Positions 12,890-27,128 of a stretch of DNA of 64,000 nucleotides are shown one piece after another. The DNA comes from Absidia repens (taxonomy: Eukaryota > Mucoromycota > Mucoromycetes > Mucorales > Cunninghamellaceae). The stretch lies in assembly GCA_002105175.1 (NCBI GenBank), contig MCGE01000028.1, forward strand, positions 62,001 through 126,000. Reading direction: 5' to 3'. Numbering within the stretch: position 1 is the stretch's first letter; each line of letters opens with the position of its first letter. The notes below the pieces were generated by a model that did no database searches, had not been told where the DNA came from, and saw nothing but the letters and a program-made list of their open reading frames with translations. A program made the position numbers and the translations under genes.

Positions 12890-13720
12890 CACACGGGACA
12901 CCATGAAAATCATTTCAAATGCCGCCCACATGAATATTTATTTTCGCTCCAACTTTTTATGTTTTGTCTTTTTCTTTTATTTTTTCTTCTTCACTTTTCA
13001 GCTTCTATGGGGTCATGTTGAACTTGGAAATGTGCCAGGACTAGTTTAGAAGGGTTTTCAGCTCAGGGATTACAAGATGCATGGGGAAGCCCTTTCATTT
13101 TGGTCAGGAATTAGAACCACCATCAGTTGACTTTTGAAGTCTCCATTAGCTTAGTTTAGTGATAGTTTATCCATACTCTGTATCTATTTACCAATAAAAT
13201 GTTTCTATGTTTACATGCTTAAATGAAAAATGCCCCATTAGTCTCTCACTCATGTCTTGTACAACAGATTCTCATTTACTACACTCCCCTTTTTGATTAG
13301 CGTAAACTATTGTTGTGCTTCAATAACAAATGTCCCTCCAGTTTTATTACTTCTTGTGCAGTATTTTAGATACCTTTTTACGATCTTGTCTTTAGATTAG
13401 AGTTAGCCATTCCTCTGAGCTCCCTTTAATCTCCCACATACTACCTCCGTTAGATCTCTTGTGACGATGAACCTCACGGTTTTTGAGCACCTGCGTTTTA
13501 GTTTACCCACTTTACCCACTTTTGCTCACCTCATTGAAAACACAAGCGACTGGTTGGTAGTCCTGGATCATTTGATATGAAATGTAGGAGTATTGTTATC
13601 CTACCAATCAATACTAGTGAATCTAGGACAAGTCGCCAGTGTAACCTTCTCTGTAATATATCTGTCTTCGCTTGATTAAACACAATGCATACATCAGCTC
13701 ATTGTTTTTATTACGTATGG
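12890..13720 (+). repeat. Dispersed repeat family R, copy C (plus orientation)
   Basis: Starts near ATTTCAAATGCCGCCCACATG (about 12915), the family's 5' block. The core GGACTAGTTTAGAAGGGTTT is at 13037, followed by GGGATTACAAGATGCATGGG, TTAGCTTAGTTTAGTGATAG (about 13146), AATAAAATGTTTC, and an ATGAAAAATGCCCCATTAGTC block (about 13222). A GACTGGTTGGTAGTCCTGGAT segment (about 13549) also matches copy F at 37840. It lies just downstream of the uL4 gene's 3' end. Confidence 0.75.
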
Positions 13721-13943
13721 CATAATAATGATTATAAATCCCCCATAATGACACAAACGAAAGTCACTGACTCTCTAATACACCCCAACTGTAAGATACA
13801 GTGAGGCAAATTTCAATCATTTCACACCCCGCATAAAATCGAAATAGACATTCTGAAGAAAGCAAATGAGAAGATAATGAAGACAAATAATGATTTTTTA
13901 TTTCGACAATAAAATAATATACTAAACTAAGAGAGTACTATAT

Positions 13944-15402
13944 TTAAGCAGAGTGGAGAGTTTCCAAGTACTTCTTGGAAGCAGCAGTGTTGGCACCCTT
14001 CTTGGCGGCAGGTTGAGGCTTGGATACCTTACCGGCTTCACGCTTTTGTTGGGCAACGATTTCAGCACGACGGAGAACTTGAGCATAAGGGTTCAAACGG
14101 TTCATGACACCTTGGTTTCGGAGAGGGTTCTTCTTTTGGGTGAAAGGACGCTTGACGGTCTTGGGGCCAGCAGCACGGACCACGGATTGGATTTCTTGGG
14201 AGTTGATCAAACGAGTAACATCAGGGTTGGTCATGATGTTATCAGGCAACACATAGTTCTTCTTGAGAGCAGAGGGCTTTTCGTAAGTACCATAGATATC
14301 GTCCAACAATTGGAAAGCACCTTGAGTCCAGATGATGAAGCGACCCAAGTGACCACCAGGAGCCAATTGCAACAAGTTAAGGCGACGGACGTTGACAACT
14401 TCGACACCGGGCAAGTTGCGGAAAGCCTTGACAATACCGTTGTCTTCGTTGTAGATGACAAGAGGACCACGACGTTGACGATGACGACGGTTTCGGAGCT
14501 TACCCTTACCGGCACGGATCTTGCGGGAGTTGGACACCTTGACAACATCAGCATAGGCTTCGAGAGACTTCAAAAGAGCAACGGCTTCCTTGGTCTTGGT
14601 GAACTTTTCAGTAGCATCGGCAACAACGAGAGGAACTTCTTCAATCTTTTCCACACGATGACCACGAGCCATGACCAATGAAGGGAGAGCAGAAGCAGCC
14701 AAAGCAGAAGCAGTAGCGTAACGCTTTTGGTTCAAGTTGGTCTTAATGTGCCACTTACGCCAGACCTATGATACGTGACATTGTATAAAAAAGAGTAATA
14801 GTCAGCTATCCCGTACGTATCTTTAAACACTATCAGTATTGCCAATTTACCTTGGTAGGAGCAAACATACGACCACCACGGCACATGTTACCGAAAGCAG
14901 CTTGACCAGCACGGTGAGTACCAGAACCGTTGACACGAGGAATACGGGCAACAGCACGACCAGTACCCCAAGATTCAGCAGAAGTTTGTTCACCAGCCTT
15001 GGAGGAGACAGCGTAAGCTTGACGCTTGTTCTTGGCCATGTTGGTGTGGACGTAGTTCACAATGTCAGGACGAATGGGAGCCTTGAACACAGCGGGAAGA
15101 GGGACAGTGGCATCGCTGGCCTTGCCAGATTCGGCGAACACGCTGATAACTTGACGGGTAGCCTATGAAATATATCAAATACATCGGTTAGTATTCTATA
15201 TTCAAACATGTTAAGCCTTTTCAGGCCTTCAATCTAATCAACGATTCCCTTTTCCATGCGACGTTTCATCCATCCATCCATCCATCCATTTTTTTTTCAT
15301 TCATTCATCCTATCACCAATATCATCATCTTCCGATGAATAATGCAAAACAATCGAAAGGATGTTTCATTATTCATTGAGCATTTGTCTACTAACGTACC
15401 AT
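13944..15402 (-). CDS. RPL4: 60S ribosomal protein uL4 (L4)
   Basis: Three exons on the minus strand: 15400-15402 (the ATG alone), 14851-15162 and 13944-14765, giving 378 residues, the usual fungal length. The N-terminus reads [17 protein letters not shown]. The central region has the uL4 extension loop and signatures [36 protein letters not shown] and [13 protein letters not shown]. The C-terminal half has [26 protein letters not shown] and a basic Ala/Lys-rich tail. The protein lines part of the peptide exit tunnel of the large subunit. The start exon was chosen because ATG is followed directly by a strong GTACGT donor, and the acceptor before GCT ACC CGT joins in phase. Codon use is strongly biased (GCC, GTC, AAG, TTG), as expected for a highly expressed gene. 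The bias also creates long antisense frames, which are not genes. Confidence 0.96.
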
Positions 15403-16200
15403 TTCAAGATATAAAGATAAAGAGAAAGAATTTTAAAAAAAGTCAAAAAAGGAGTGTTGCCTTATTGCTTAAATTCATACACCGCTTTTTGGTCGCCGCT
15501 TTTTCTGGGGGAGGGGAAAGGGGAAGCTTTCTTCCAACGTGTATAACCTGCATAAATGAATGAAGGAACGGGATTGCTCAATATGTCCCCTCCCTTCTTC
15601 ACCTTTAAATTTCGGTTGAAGAAGTATATAAATTATTTTCTGTAATTTTAATATGTATTTGATATTCCCGTTGGTGTATGAAATCTGATCAGAAGACCTG
15701 GTCCCTCCTACCTTCAAATCTCCAACAACTGCTGCCTCACTATTCTACGGTATCAAAAGGGCATACCTTTTTCTCCCTCCTTCACTAACATCTCCGATAT
15801 TATCGTCCTCTGTTTCCCTGGTTTTACATATTTTACATTGGTTTATTTTATTCTACTAGATGATCCATTTTTGCTTTTAGTGCTTTGGGTTTGTTATGCT
15901 TATAGAGAGAGAGACCTTTTTTGTTTCAGATAAATATTCTCCTATATATATAAATAACAATACCAACTGACCTTCTGGCCTTGCCTGCCCTCGGTCCCAT
16001 ATACCACATATCCTTAACTACGACTTTAATAAACATATTTTATTTCTTTGGAAGCATTATAGTTTTTGTTGTTTTCTGAATAACGCTTTAGCGTTCAGCT
16101 GAAGCCTTGGTAAGTTTTCGATTAGTAGGCATCCGCTTTTTTTTGTGAGGCGTGACTTTTGATGGGATAGGATTAGAGTCCATCATTTTCCCACTTTGCT
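15403..16200. other. uL4 promoter region and spacer
   Basis: Upstream region of RPL4. It holds a (CATC)n block just inside the uL4 intron (about 15270-15292), GC-rich patches around 15480-15515, and otherwise AT-rich DNA. No other gene was recognised. Confidence 0.5.
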
Positions 16201-16229
16201 GGCAATGGGCCCAATCGGATTTCATTTAA

Positions 16230-17400
16230 TTGGCTTTTTATTACAATATAAGCAATGAAAGCAATGAACAAGATATATACATTATGTGTAATCTAGGAAA
16301 GGTATTCATATTTTATAGAACTGGCTACTCTGGCGACGCGTATTAGTTTGATTAATATCAATGGTAGAGCAAAATAGAGGCGCATTTTTTATCGAATGAC
16401 CTAGAACCGCAAACCAGTCGCTAGGGCTTGGGGGCCGTAGTCATATGGTGAGCTAAAAAAAGCAGATGTCTAGTAAGACACTCATAATATATGACAATAA
16501 CAACGCATCCACTCATTATCTTCTGAATCAAAGAATGCTAAATAAAAATTACATATTTTATTGAATCGATATCGGTGAACTCTAAACTATAGAAGGGGAG
16601 CTAATTGTAACAAGGGACCTAATGGAGGTAGAATGAGGAAGAATAATGGGGATCTGAAGAATGGTCAACAATAATCGAAGGGTACAGCTGTGAAATGGAA
16701 ACTAATACAATGTACAAGGCATGAGAACGATAAAAATACATCTGTTAGTGAAGTACATCTGTAAGTGAAGTACAACGGTCAACACTAATAAAAAAAAGTG
16801 CAATAGTAGTAAAAAGGGATCTATAGCACAAGACATGAGAGACTAATGGAAATTTTTTCATTAAAGAAAGTAAAAGGGGACATATTTTATTTAAATATAG
16901 ATGCATAGTATAACAAGCTGACATTAAGCTAAGCTAATGAAGGTTCCGAAAAGAAACTAATGGTGTTCCTAAATCCTAGATCCAAAATGAAAGGGTTTCC
17001 CATGCATGTTGTAATCCCTGATCCGAAACCCCTTCTAAACTAGTCCTAACACTAATCTAAGATTAACATAACCCCAGAGATGTTGAATGATGAAGAAAAT
17101 GGAAAGAAAGAGAGAGAGAGAAATGAAGAAATTGAAAGTAAATAAAAATCCACGTGGGCGGGATTTGAAATAATATTTTGTAATAATCATCTTCTTTTTT
17201 ACAACAATCAACAACACGCTACATGGTCGATAACTGCGGTTCTCTTCTCATGCTAGGGGCATACAGGATTAAACATCAGTTATTTGAAATTCTTACTTTT
17301 TTGTACAGCAGTCAACATCAGTAGCATCGTGGCTCTGATATCCGTTTGAAGCACTCACCATCATTCCGCATTGGCAGTATGATGACTCTCCAATGATGAC
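16230..17400 (-). repeat. Dispersed repeat family R, copy D (minus orientation)
   Basis: Reverse copy. The complement of the core (CCTTCTAAACTAGTCCTAAC) is at about 17030 and the GATCCAAAATGAAAGGG block at 16978. The complement of the 5' block reads CCACGTGGGCGGGATTTGAAA at about 17150. The interior (16370-16520) matches copy B. Copies C and D flank the uL4 gene in opposite orientations. No intact reading frame is present. Confidence 0.75.
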
Positions 17401-18099
17401 ATTGGATTCATCAGATAGCAATTCGACCTAACTTTAGCTTTACACTCTTCATTGTTGACGGGTTTCTCATTTATCATTTAGTCTAAAATATTACGTCGTT
17501 AGATTTTTATTGTCAAGTAAGCAAAATATCCTTGGCGTGTTCCATTAGACACAATTGTTCGTTCTGGACTTCACAATAATAGTTTGCAATAAAAATTTAA
17601 CAATATCCAGAATAACGATAGATCACTCAACGACAATGTTTTTCTTGTAAGTATTGATTGCTGGTTCAGGTCTATCGACCATAAACGCTGTTTTTCAATA
17701 CACTTTTTCTAGCGTGCTTCCAGTATCCAGTATTATTTATTACTACCCTAGTCATTTTTTAAAATCCACGAATCACATGTCGCAATTTTCACTTAATCAC
17801 ACCGGTTCCCATTATATCACAACATAAAAAGTCCCCTTCACAAAGCCATTATTAAATTTCATGAATCATAGAATACTTATCTTTTATTTGCATATGGGAT
17901 GATGAATTGGAAAATATATGTATATGTATGGAGAGAGAGGAAGAGATATATATCATATACACTAAAAGATAAAGGAGAGGAAGGAATGAAGATTTACGTG
18001 AATAAAGCCATAAACTAGAGATATATGTGTATATAATAATAATGTATTAAAGGAAGAGGAGAAGAGGGGATATAATATAAACTAAAGGCGAGAGGCCTC
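17400..18099. other. AT-rich spacer, nothing recognised
   Basis: Region between repeat copy D and the 3' end of the gene at 18100. Probably 3' flank; no coding or RNA feature seen. Confidence 0.45.
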
Positions 18100-19750
18100 T
18101 TAATCGAAGTCGAGTAGATCTACGTCCAAATAAGAAAAATAATAATCAGCAATTAATACCCCGCATAAACTATTTTTTTTTAGTAAAAAAAAAAAATGTA
18201 TTACCTGCCATTTCTTGATCTGTTGCCGCGACCAATGGACCGTAACCAAAGCCCCCTCTTTGCAACCAAGAGTCGATCGTATTTTCATCAAGCTGTTCCA
18301 GTCCAACGGGTTTATTTTCAAAGGGATTGCCCTGTTGCTGCCACGTATATTCCATATCTTCCATCCAGGTAGGTGAAAGTCTATCCATCATGCTCATATT
18401 CCAATTCATTCCTATGCCTTGATCATTCGAGTTGACGCCAATCGCCGCTGATAATGGATTAAAGGGTTCTGACTCTGAAGTTGTTGACATTGTAATCGCC
18501 CTAGGAGAAATGGTTGTCCAATGATCAAGAAGAACAGTAGGGTCATTCATTAACGTATCGCCGTAACAAGAGACATTGGAAGGAGGTGGCGATGATGACT
18601 GCATATTTCCATCACGCTTAGCATCATTGTCATTGTCATTGTCGATGTCGTTGTAAATGTCAGAGTCAGAATCAGAATCCGGATCCGAATCGTCACCTTC
18701 ACAGATATTAAAGGAGAAGGATCTTGCCAATGTTGCAAATGAATCTTCTGAAGAAGAGGAGGATTTTTTCCGTAAAACCACTGAAACATAGCCATTTGAA
18801 TTCGTTTGAAGTTCCATGTAGGACGAGTTACTATTGTACGGTCTTTTTTTGTGTACCCGATGCTTGTTGTGGGTTTTTGATGAGATAGATGATGGCTGAA
18901 TTGGATACCGATTGTCGTGTGAGAATAAATTGCGTCCATTTCCAACGGTTTTGCTGATAACTGTCGATGTAACAATTCTTGGTGATTTTGATGATGCTGT
19001 TGATGCTGTTGTTGATTTTGCTACTGTTGATAATGATTTTGATGACGGTTTTGCTTTGGGAGATAGACGATTATCAAGTGAAGCAGGTGATGAGGGATCA
19101 TTTAAAGTGATGCTTTCTAATTGGGTATAAATGGCAATATCATTTGGTTCCGTGGATTGTTTCAAACCCATCATCATCCGCTGTTTTGCTAAAGAAAGGT
19201 TTGTACGAAGGCGTCTGCTGAGATTCACCAGCGAAGAAGTATCATCAAGATCACCACTATTGCTAAAGGAGTCGATATTGTCGTTTATTAAAGAAGGGGT
19301 TGTCGGAGCTGTGAGTAGATGAAGTTCATCTGCGGATAATGTTTGTTGTTGTTGTTGTTGTTGTTGTTGTGATTGTTCCACGTCGTTGTATTGCCTCCCA
19401 TGATAGTCAAGTTGTTGATGACAGTGATATTTGTTAGATGATGACATGCTGGAGTCACTAAAAGAACTAGGTTTATGATTATTGGAACACAAGGCTGATG
19501 ATAGAAGCGGTGGAACATGACTTGTCGGACGTCCTTCTTGTAGGAGACTGTTGATTGAGTGTGATGTTGGGTAGAGTAATTGATTTTTGCTATCGTGTTG
19601 GTGTCTATATTGAATGAGTAAATGACATCAGATCGTCAGTAAATGTTTTATTTATTTGTCGTACATTTTCCTTCAGTCGTCATGTTTTTATTTTATTTTT
19701 TACCTGTCGAAATGAGTATGATAATGAGAAGTGGTATGATGTTGCAACAT
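18100..19750 (-). CDS. Ser/Asp-rich nuclear-type protein, possible Whi5/Nrm1-like repressor
   Basis: Three exons on the minus strand: 19704-19750, 18205-19604 and 18100-18119, giving 488 residues. The ATG at 19750 was chosen because the main exon has no ATG before an in-frame stop and a GTAAAA donor and ATATAG acceptor join in phase. The protein is mostly disordered: His/Gln-rich start, a Gln run near residue 125, Lys/Ser-rich basic middle (HNKHRVHKKRPY), an Asp/Ser-rich acidic block (SDPDSDSDSDIYNDIDND) and an acidic end DLLDFD. One compact motif stands out, LVNLSRRLRTNLSLAKQRM. It resembles the short LxxRLxxALxKV-type motif of the Whi5/Nrm1 family of G1/S repressors, and SINSLLQEGR also fits such proteins. 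This match is weak. Function otherwise unknown. It is divergent from SPB1. Confidence 0.6.
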
Positions 19751-20926
19751 CGCAAACGAATGTATCAAAGAAGAGTAATAGTAGATCGACAAAGAAATGA
19801 GGAAGGAGAAAGAGAAAAATGTAGAGGGAATATGAAAAATAAAAGTGAAAAAGGGGAAACAATATGCGGAAATCCACCTTTATAATTTTTAGCGGAGTAG
19901 CCAAAAAAAGTCAAAATAAAAAAAAAATCCACACGCACTCATCACGCATTTCCTTTTTGTTTTATTTTTTGACATGCAACTTCCTTTTTATGATCAGCCA
20001 TGAGATTATCTGTATAAACTTACCTTTTAATCAAAAATCATCCTAAATGTTGCACCTACCAGTCATAGGGAAAATGATAGAAAAACCAAAGGAATGCATG
20101 TTTAGAAAGCATCAAAGGTGCTGCGGTCATTAAAGGTCCGGTTTGTTACCATGGTAACTGTCATACCCATCCTTTATTTTGATGTCTAAATAGGATTGGA
20201 TTCGTTTTAAAAGTTTTGCCAGTCTCCTAATGGGTGGATATGTAACCCTTTTATTTTTATTATTAGTATGGTTATCCCGCTTTTCCAGTCGATATGAATG
20301 GCATGGGAATAAAAGGATGCACAAGCTATTTGTTTTGCTTTGCTTTGACGTACAATCGACTGGTTAGTAATGTTTCGTCAAAAAGTTGTAATAAATGCAA
20401 GCTTTTAATTCATGTATATGATATAAGCCCCTTAATAAATCACAGTCTGATACGATATAGCATTTTATCATACATTCTATGTAGCTTTTAGAACATCATA
20501 CTGTATCATTGTTGTGTTATTTGAAATATATACAGTACTGTATTGTAGTACATACATAGCCGTTTGTATTAAAATGTTAAGACATTACAAAACCGCAAAT
20601 ACAGTATGAGATAACCTAATGGAGGCCACTTTTCATATTGTAGTATTTATGATACACAGTAAGCATGAAATAATAAACACCGTTTCATGTTATACTATAA
20701 TGGCTATGTAAATATGAATAACAAGTCTATCGATTAATTTTGCTTTCCTATTTTGGTAGCGCCTTCACCAGAAACCTGTCAAAATATCTTTCGCCGTGGC
20801 TTGTAAATCCAGCTGTAAGCGGAGTTTCGAGAATCAAGTTTTCCAGGTCTTTTTTTTTTCTTGCTTGTTAGTCCTCTCTCCTTTATATATACATATACAT
20901 ATTATACATTCCTCAATTTTACATCC
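19751..20926. other. Divergent promoter region between the 18100-19750 gene and SPB1
   Basis: About 1.2 kb holding both promoters. It includes the RFX-type palindrome described separately and a second 12-base palindrome TACAGTACTGTA (about 20533-20544). Small frames such as 20130-20324 minus show no family resemblance. Confidence 0.5.
20145..20158. promoter_or_regulatory. X-box-like palindrome (RFX family site)
   Basis: GTTACCATGGTAAC is a perfect 14-base palindrome that fits the X-box consensus (GTNRCC..RGYAAC) bound by RFX/Crt1-type winged-helix factors. It lies about 390 bases upstream of the minus-strand gene at 19750 and about 770 bases upstream of SPB1, so it could serve either. Binding is inferred from the motif alone. 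Confidence 0.5.
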
Positions 20927-24282
<3,356 letters not shown>

Positions 24283-24940
24283 TTTTATTATTTTATGTTT
24301 TATATTCTTGCCCCCATTATCTCTTTATACATGATTTTATTTTATATATATTCTTTGTTACCATTAGTTTTCACATGCATTCCTTTTTTTTATCTTCATT
24401 TATCAAAACTCACTATCAAATAAAACAATTAGACTTTTCTCATCCATCATTGACTTAAAGGGGACGAATGTGTCTGATATGTTGCTTTGTGTAGTGCCTT
24501 CTTTTTTTTTTTTTTTTTTTGTCATACGGAGACTCTGCGGTCAAAGGAGCAATCCCCACTTTGCCCACCAAATGAGTGCCAATATTTATATTATAGGTAC
24601 TTCCAAATCGTACGACAAAACAAAGTCTTTATACAATTTATTCACCTTCAATTGAGACGAAGTATAAATAAACTGAGGCGGTGCCAAAATAATATTGGGA
24701 TTGGCAATACAGGAAATAGAGTATCACCTAGATAGAATGAGTGCCTTGAAATTGACCGACTTGAGCGGTCTTCGAATACTATTCTTCGGCCTAAATGGAG
24801 GGGTAGTAGTAAAAGTAAATAAGTATATCCCATTTCCTAGCCATATTCATGATGAAAGAGGTGCAATTATTCATAGAGAGTTTGTCAGAAAACAAAGGAA
24901 AATACCCTATAGTGACAGCTCTATGCGTTGTACAGCATAA
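24283..24940. other. 3' flank of SPB1 and spacer
   Basis: Contains the likely polyadenylation region and a T18 run at about 24505. A frame at 24695-24940 plus lacks an ATG start and has no recognised domain, so it is not called as a gene. Confidence 0.45.
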
Positions 24941-24944
24941 TCTG

Positions 24945-25860
24945 GATTATATGATTGGTTGAACATGAATAAGGCTACCTTTGATAGCAAATGACTTAAG
25001 ACTGCCAGCCGGTTGTTGGCATTCTGGGAGCAAAATAACCAAAGCGCATGAACTGGAAATCATGTACTTGGTAAGCCTCCCACAAAACATTTATAATAAT
25101 TACATTACTAGCGGATGGTTGATAAAAAAAAAACATGTTTTATTGAAGTAAGTGGTATATATAAAAATTATGTTCGACGGGTCTATTGTAACTAAGGATT
25201 GAATGGAATGATCCATTGGAGGTAATAATGGAGAGTAAAGGGAGATAAAAATGGCCATCATTAATCTAAAGGAGACGATCAAAATGAAAGCTAATATACT
25301 GCTCAAGGGATGAGAAAGACTAAAGAGATATCTGTTAATGAAGGATAATCATTGTCCACGCAAATCAAAAAAGAGTGCTGGTAAAGACAAGACATAAGAG
25401 AGCTTAATGGGGCATATTTTATTCAGATGCAGATACAAACTATGGATAAACTAAACACTAAACTAAACCAATGAGGCTTCCGTAAAGACAAACTAAATGG
25501 GGATTCTAAATCTTGAATCCAAAATGAAAGGGTTTCCCCATGTATGTTGTATTCCCTAAACCGAAACGTCCTTCTAAACTAGTTCTGACACTAATCTAAG
25601 ATCCTCATAACCTCAGAGAGCTTGAATGGTGAAGAAAAAAAAAAGGAAAGAAAAAAAAGAAAATGAAAAGGAGAGAAAAAGACAAACTACGTGTGCGGAA
25701 TTTGAAATACTTTTTGAGGGTCGGATTGCGATTTGATTTTCCCCATTCACGATTCACAAAAGGAAACGCCCCCTTTATTTTTTTTTTTTTTTTTGCTTTT
25801 TGCGTCTTTCTATAAGCTTGGAGGCTCCCTTCTCAGGATTGGAACATCCATCATTTAACA
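24945..25860 (-). repeat. Dispersed repeat family R, copy E (minus orientation)
   Basis: Reverse copy. Complement of the core is at about 25570-25590, GAATCCAAAATGAAAGGG at 25516, and the ACTAATCTAAGATCCTCATA block follows. ACGTGTGCGGAATTTGAAA at about 25690 is the complement of the 5' block. Beyond it, 25700-25860 still resembles DNA next to copy B (7360-7500), for example GGAAACGCCCCCTT versus GGAAGCCCCTTT. The family may therefore extend further than the core region suggests. Confidence 0.72.
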
Positions 25861-26170
25861 GTGGCAGGTCAACATATAAATGTTCGGCCAAGTTTAGTTC
25901 CTCTATTCATTAAAGAGCAATTTGTCACGCACTGTAGAATGGTTTGCGGTGTTTATCCTACAACGAGACAGATGCACCACACTACGTTCACCTTTCCTCC
26001 CGCACGCTCTCTTCACGCTCATAGGTTTTTCCATACATTCTGCCTCGCCACACTTCTACTAGCTTCATCTTATGATAAAGGTCATGGTACTGTCATTAGC
26101 TTAGCTTGGTATTAATAGTCATGGTTTGCTTTATATACCTTAATAAAATGTCTTGAGTTTTAATACCAAT
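25860..26170 (+). repeat. Partial R-family 3' segment (plus orientation)
   Basis: Similar to the 3' part of copy G at about 61075-61260: CTATTCATTAAAGAGCAATTTGTC here, CCATTCATCAAAGAATAGTTTGTC there. Both are followed by a TTAGCTTAG block and AATAAA with a CTCTCA block. It has no core, so it is a fragment placed head to head with copy E. Confidence 0.5.
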
Positions 26171-27128
26171 CTCTCATAAAGACAGTTGGTCTTTGTCGCA
26201 TAGGGATACCTGCATTGTGTATGTGCCAAAAAAAAAAAAAAAAAAGGAACGCTAGTTTGCGAAATTTGATTGATTTCAACAAAATGGACGTATAAAAAGG
26301 CATAACTAAAAAAAAATTGCGCTCTCCCGACAGAAAAAAATAACCAGGGGATACTGTCAATCCACAGTGAGTGTTGATCGGGTCTGTGATTGAAAACCCG
26401 AGTCATATCAAAAGCGGTATCATTCAAGGAAAATTGGGGGAGGTCGTTGATAGATTCTTTTTTTTTTTTTTTTGGTCATTATCAAGGCCAGTGAATCTCC
26501 GCTCAGAATGGAAGTAGTTGTAGGGAAAACTTGGGAAGGAAGAAGTGTGATATAAAATGCTATCAGTGATCTCTCATCGTTGTCCCCAACAACGATTACC
26601 TTATCATTATCATCATACCAAGAACACATGCAATTCGTATTTGATATCTTAGAGCGTAAAACAATGGTTACCCAAAAAGTCGTAAAAGTTTGATTCAATT
26701 ATAAACACAAATACAAATACAAATACAAATATAAATACAAAAAAAAAGGAGAAGGGATGGGGGAGAGGGAAGGTATTTTGTTAACTGGTATTGGGTGTAA
26801 ATGGGTGTGGAACGAGAACGTGCACAATTCGAATTTGTGATGACAAAAAGTGAATGCGGGGTAAAAAAAAGCAAAATGGGAAATTCTAAACAGTTTTCGG
26901 TAACACAGATAACATGTCAGTTTAAACCGACATTATCCGTACAAAATTTTATTAAAAAAAAAAGACATGTGAGAAAAACAACATGGGGAGGGAAGAAAAA
27001 AAAGAGGGGCGGGGGGTGTGGAGTGGCTAAATAACAAATAAAGGTATAGATAAATAATATAAATACATACATACATACATTATATATATGAGTAAATAAT
27101 ATCTAAACTAAAACTAAACCCGGGAAGT
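26170..27128. other. Spacer downstream of ATG7, nothing recognised
   Basis: Carries A and T runs (about 26227-26244, 26459-26474) and a short (AAATAC)n run at about 26706-26740. It is presumably the 3' flank of ATG7. No coding region was recognised. Confidence 0.45.

Noticed and set aside
12735..13049. Short frames ending in GLV stop at R copies (also 37164-37261 and 17035-17217)
   Set aside because: They end alike because the repeat core contains GGACTAGTTTAG, which is not evidence of a shared protein.
13953..14681. 242-codon frame antisense to the uL4 gene
   Set aside because: It mirrors the biased codons of the uL4 exon; the true product is certain on the minus strand.
24695..24940. 81-codon frame after SPB1
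   Set aside because: No ATG at its start, no recognised domain, and adjacent to the R repeat.
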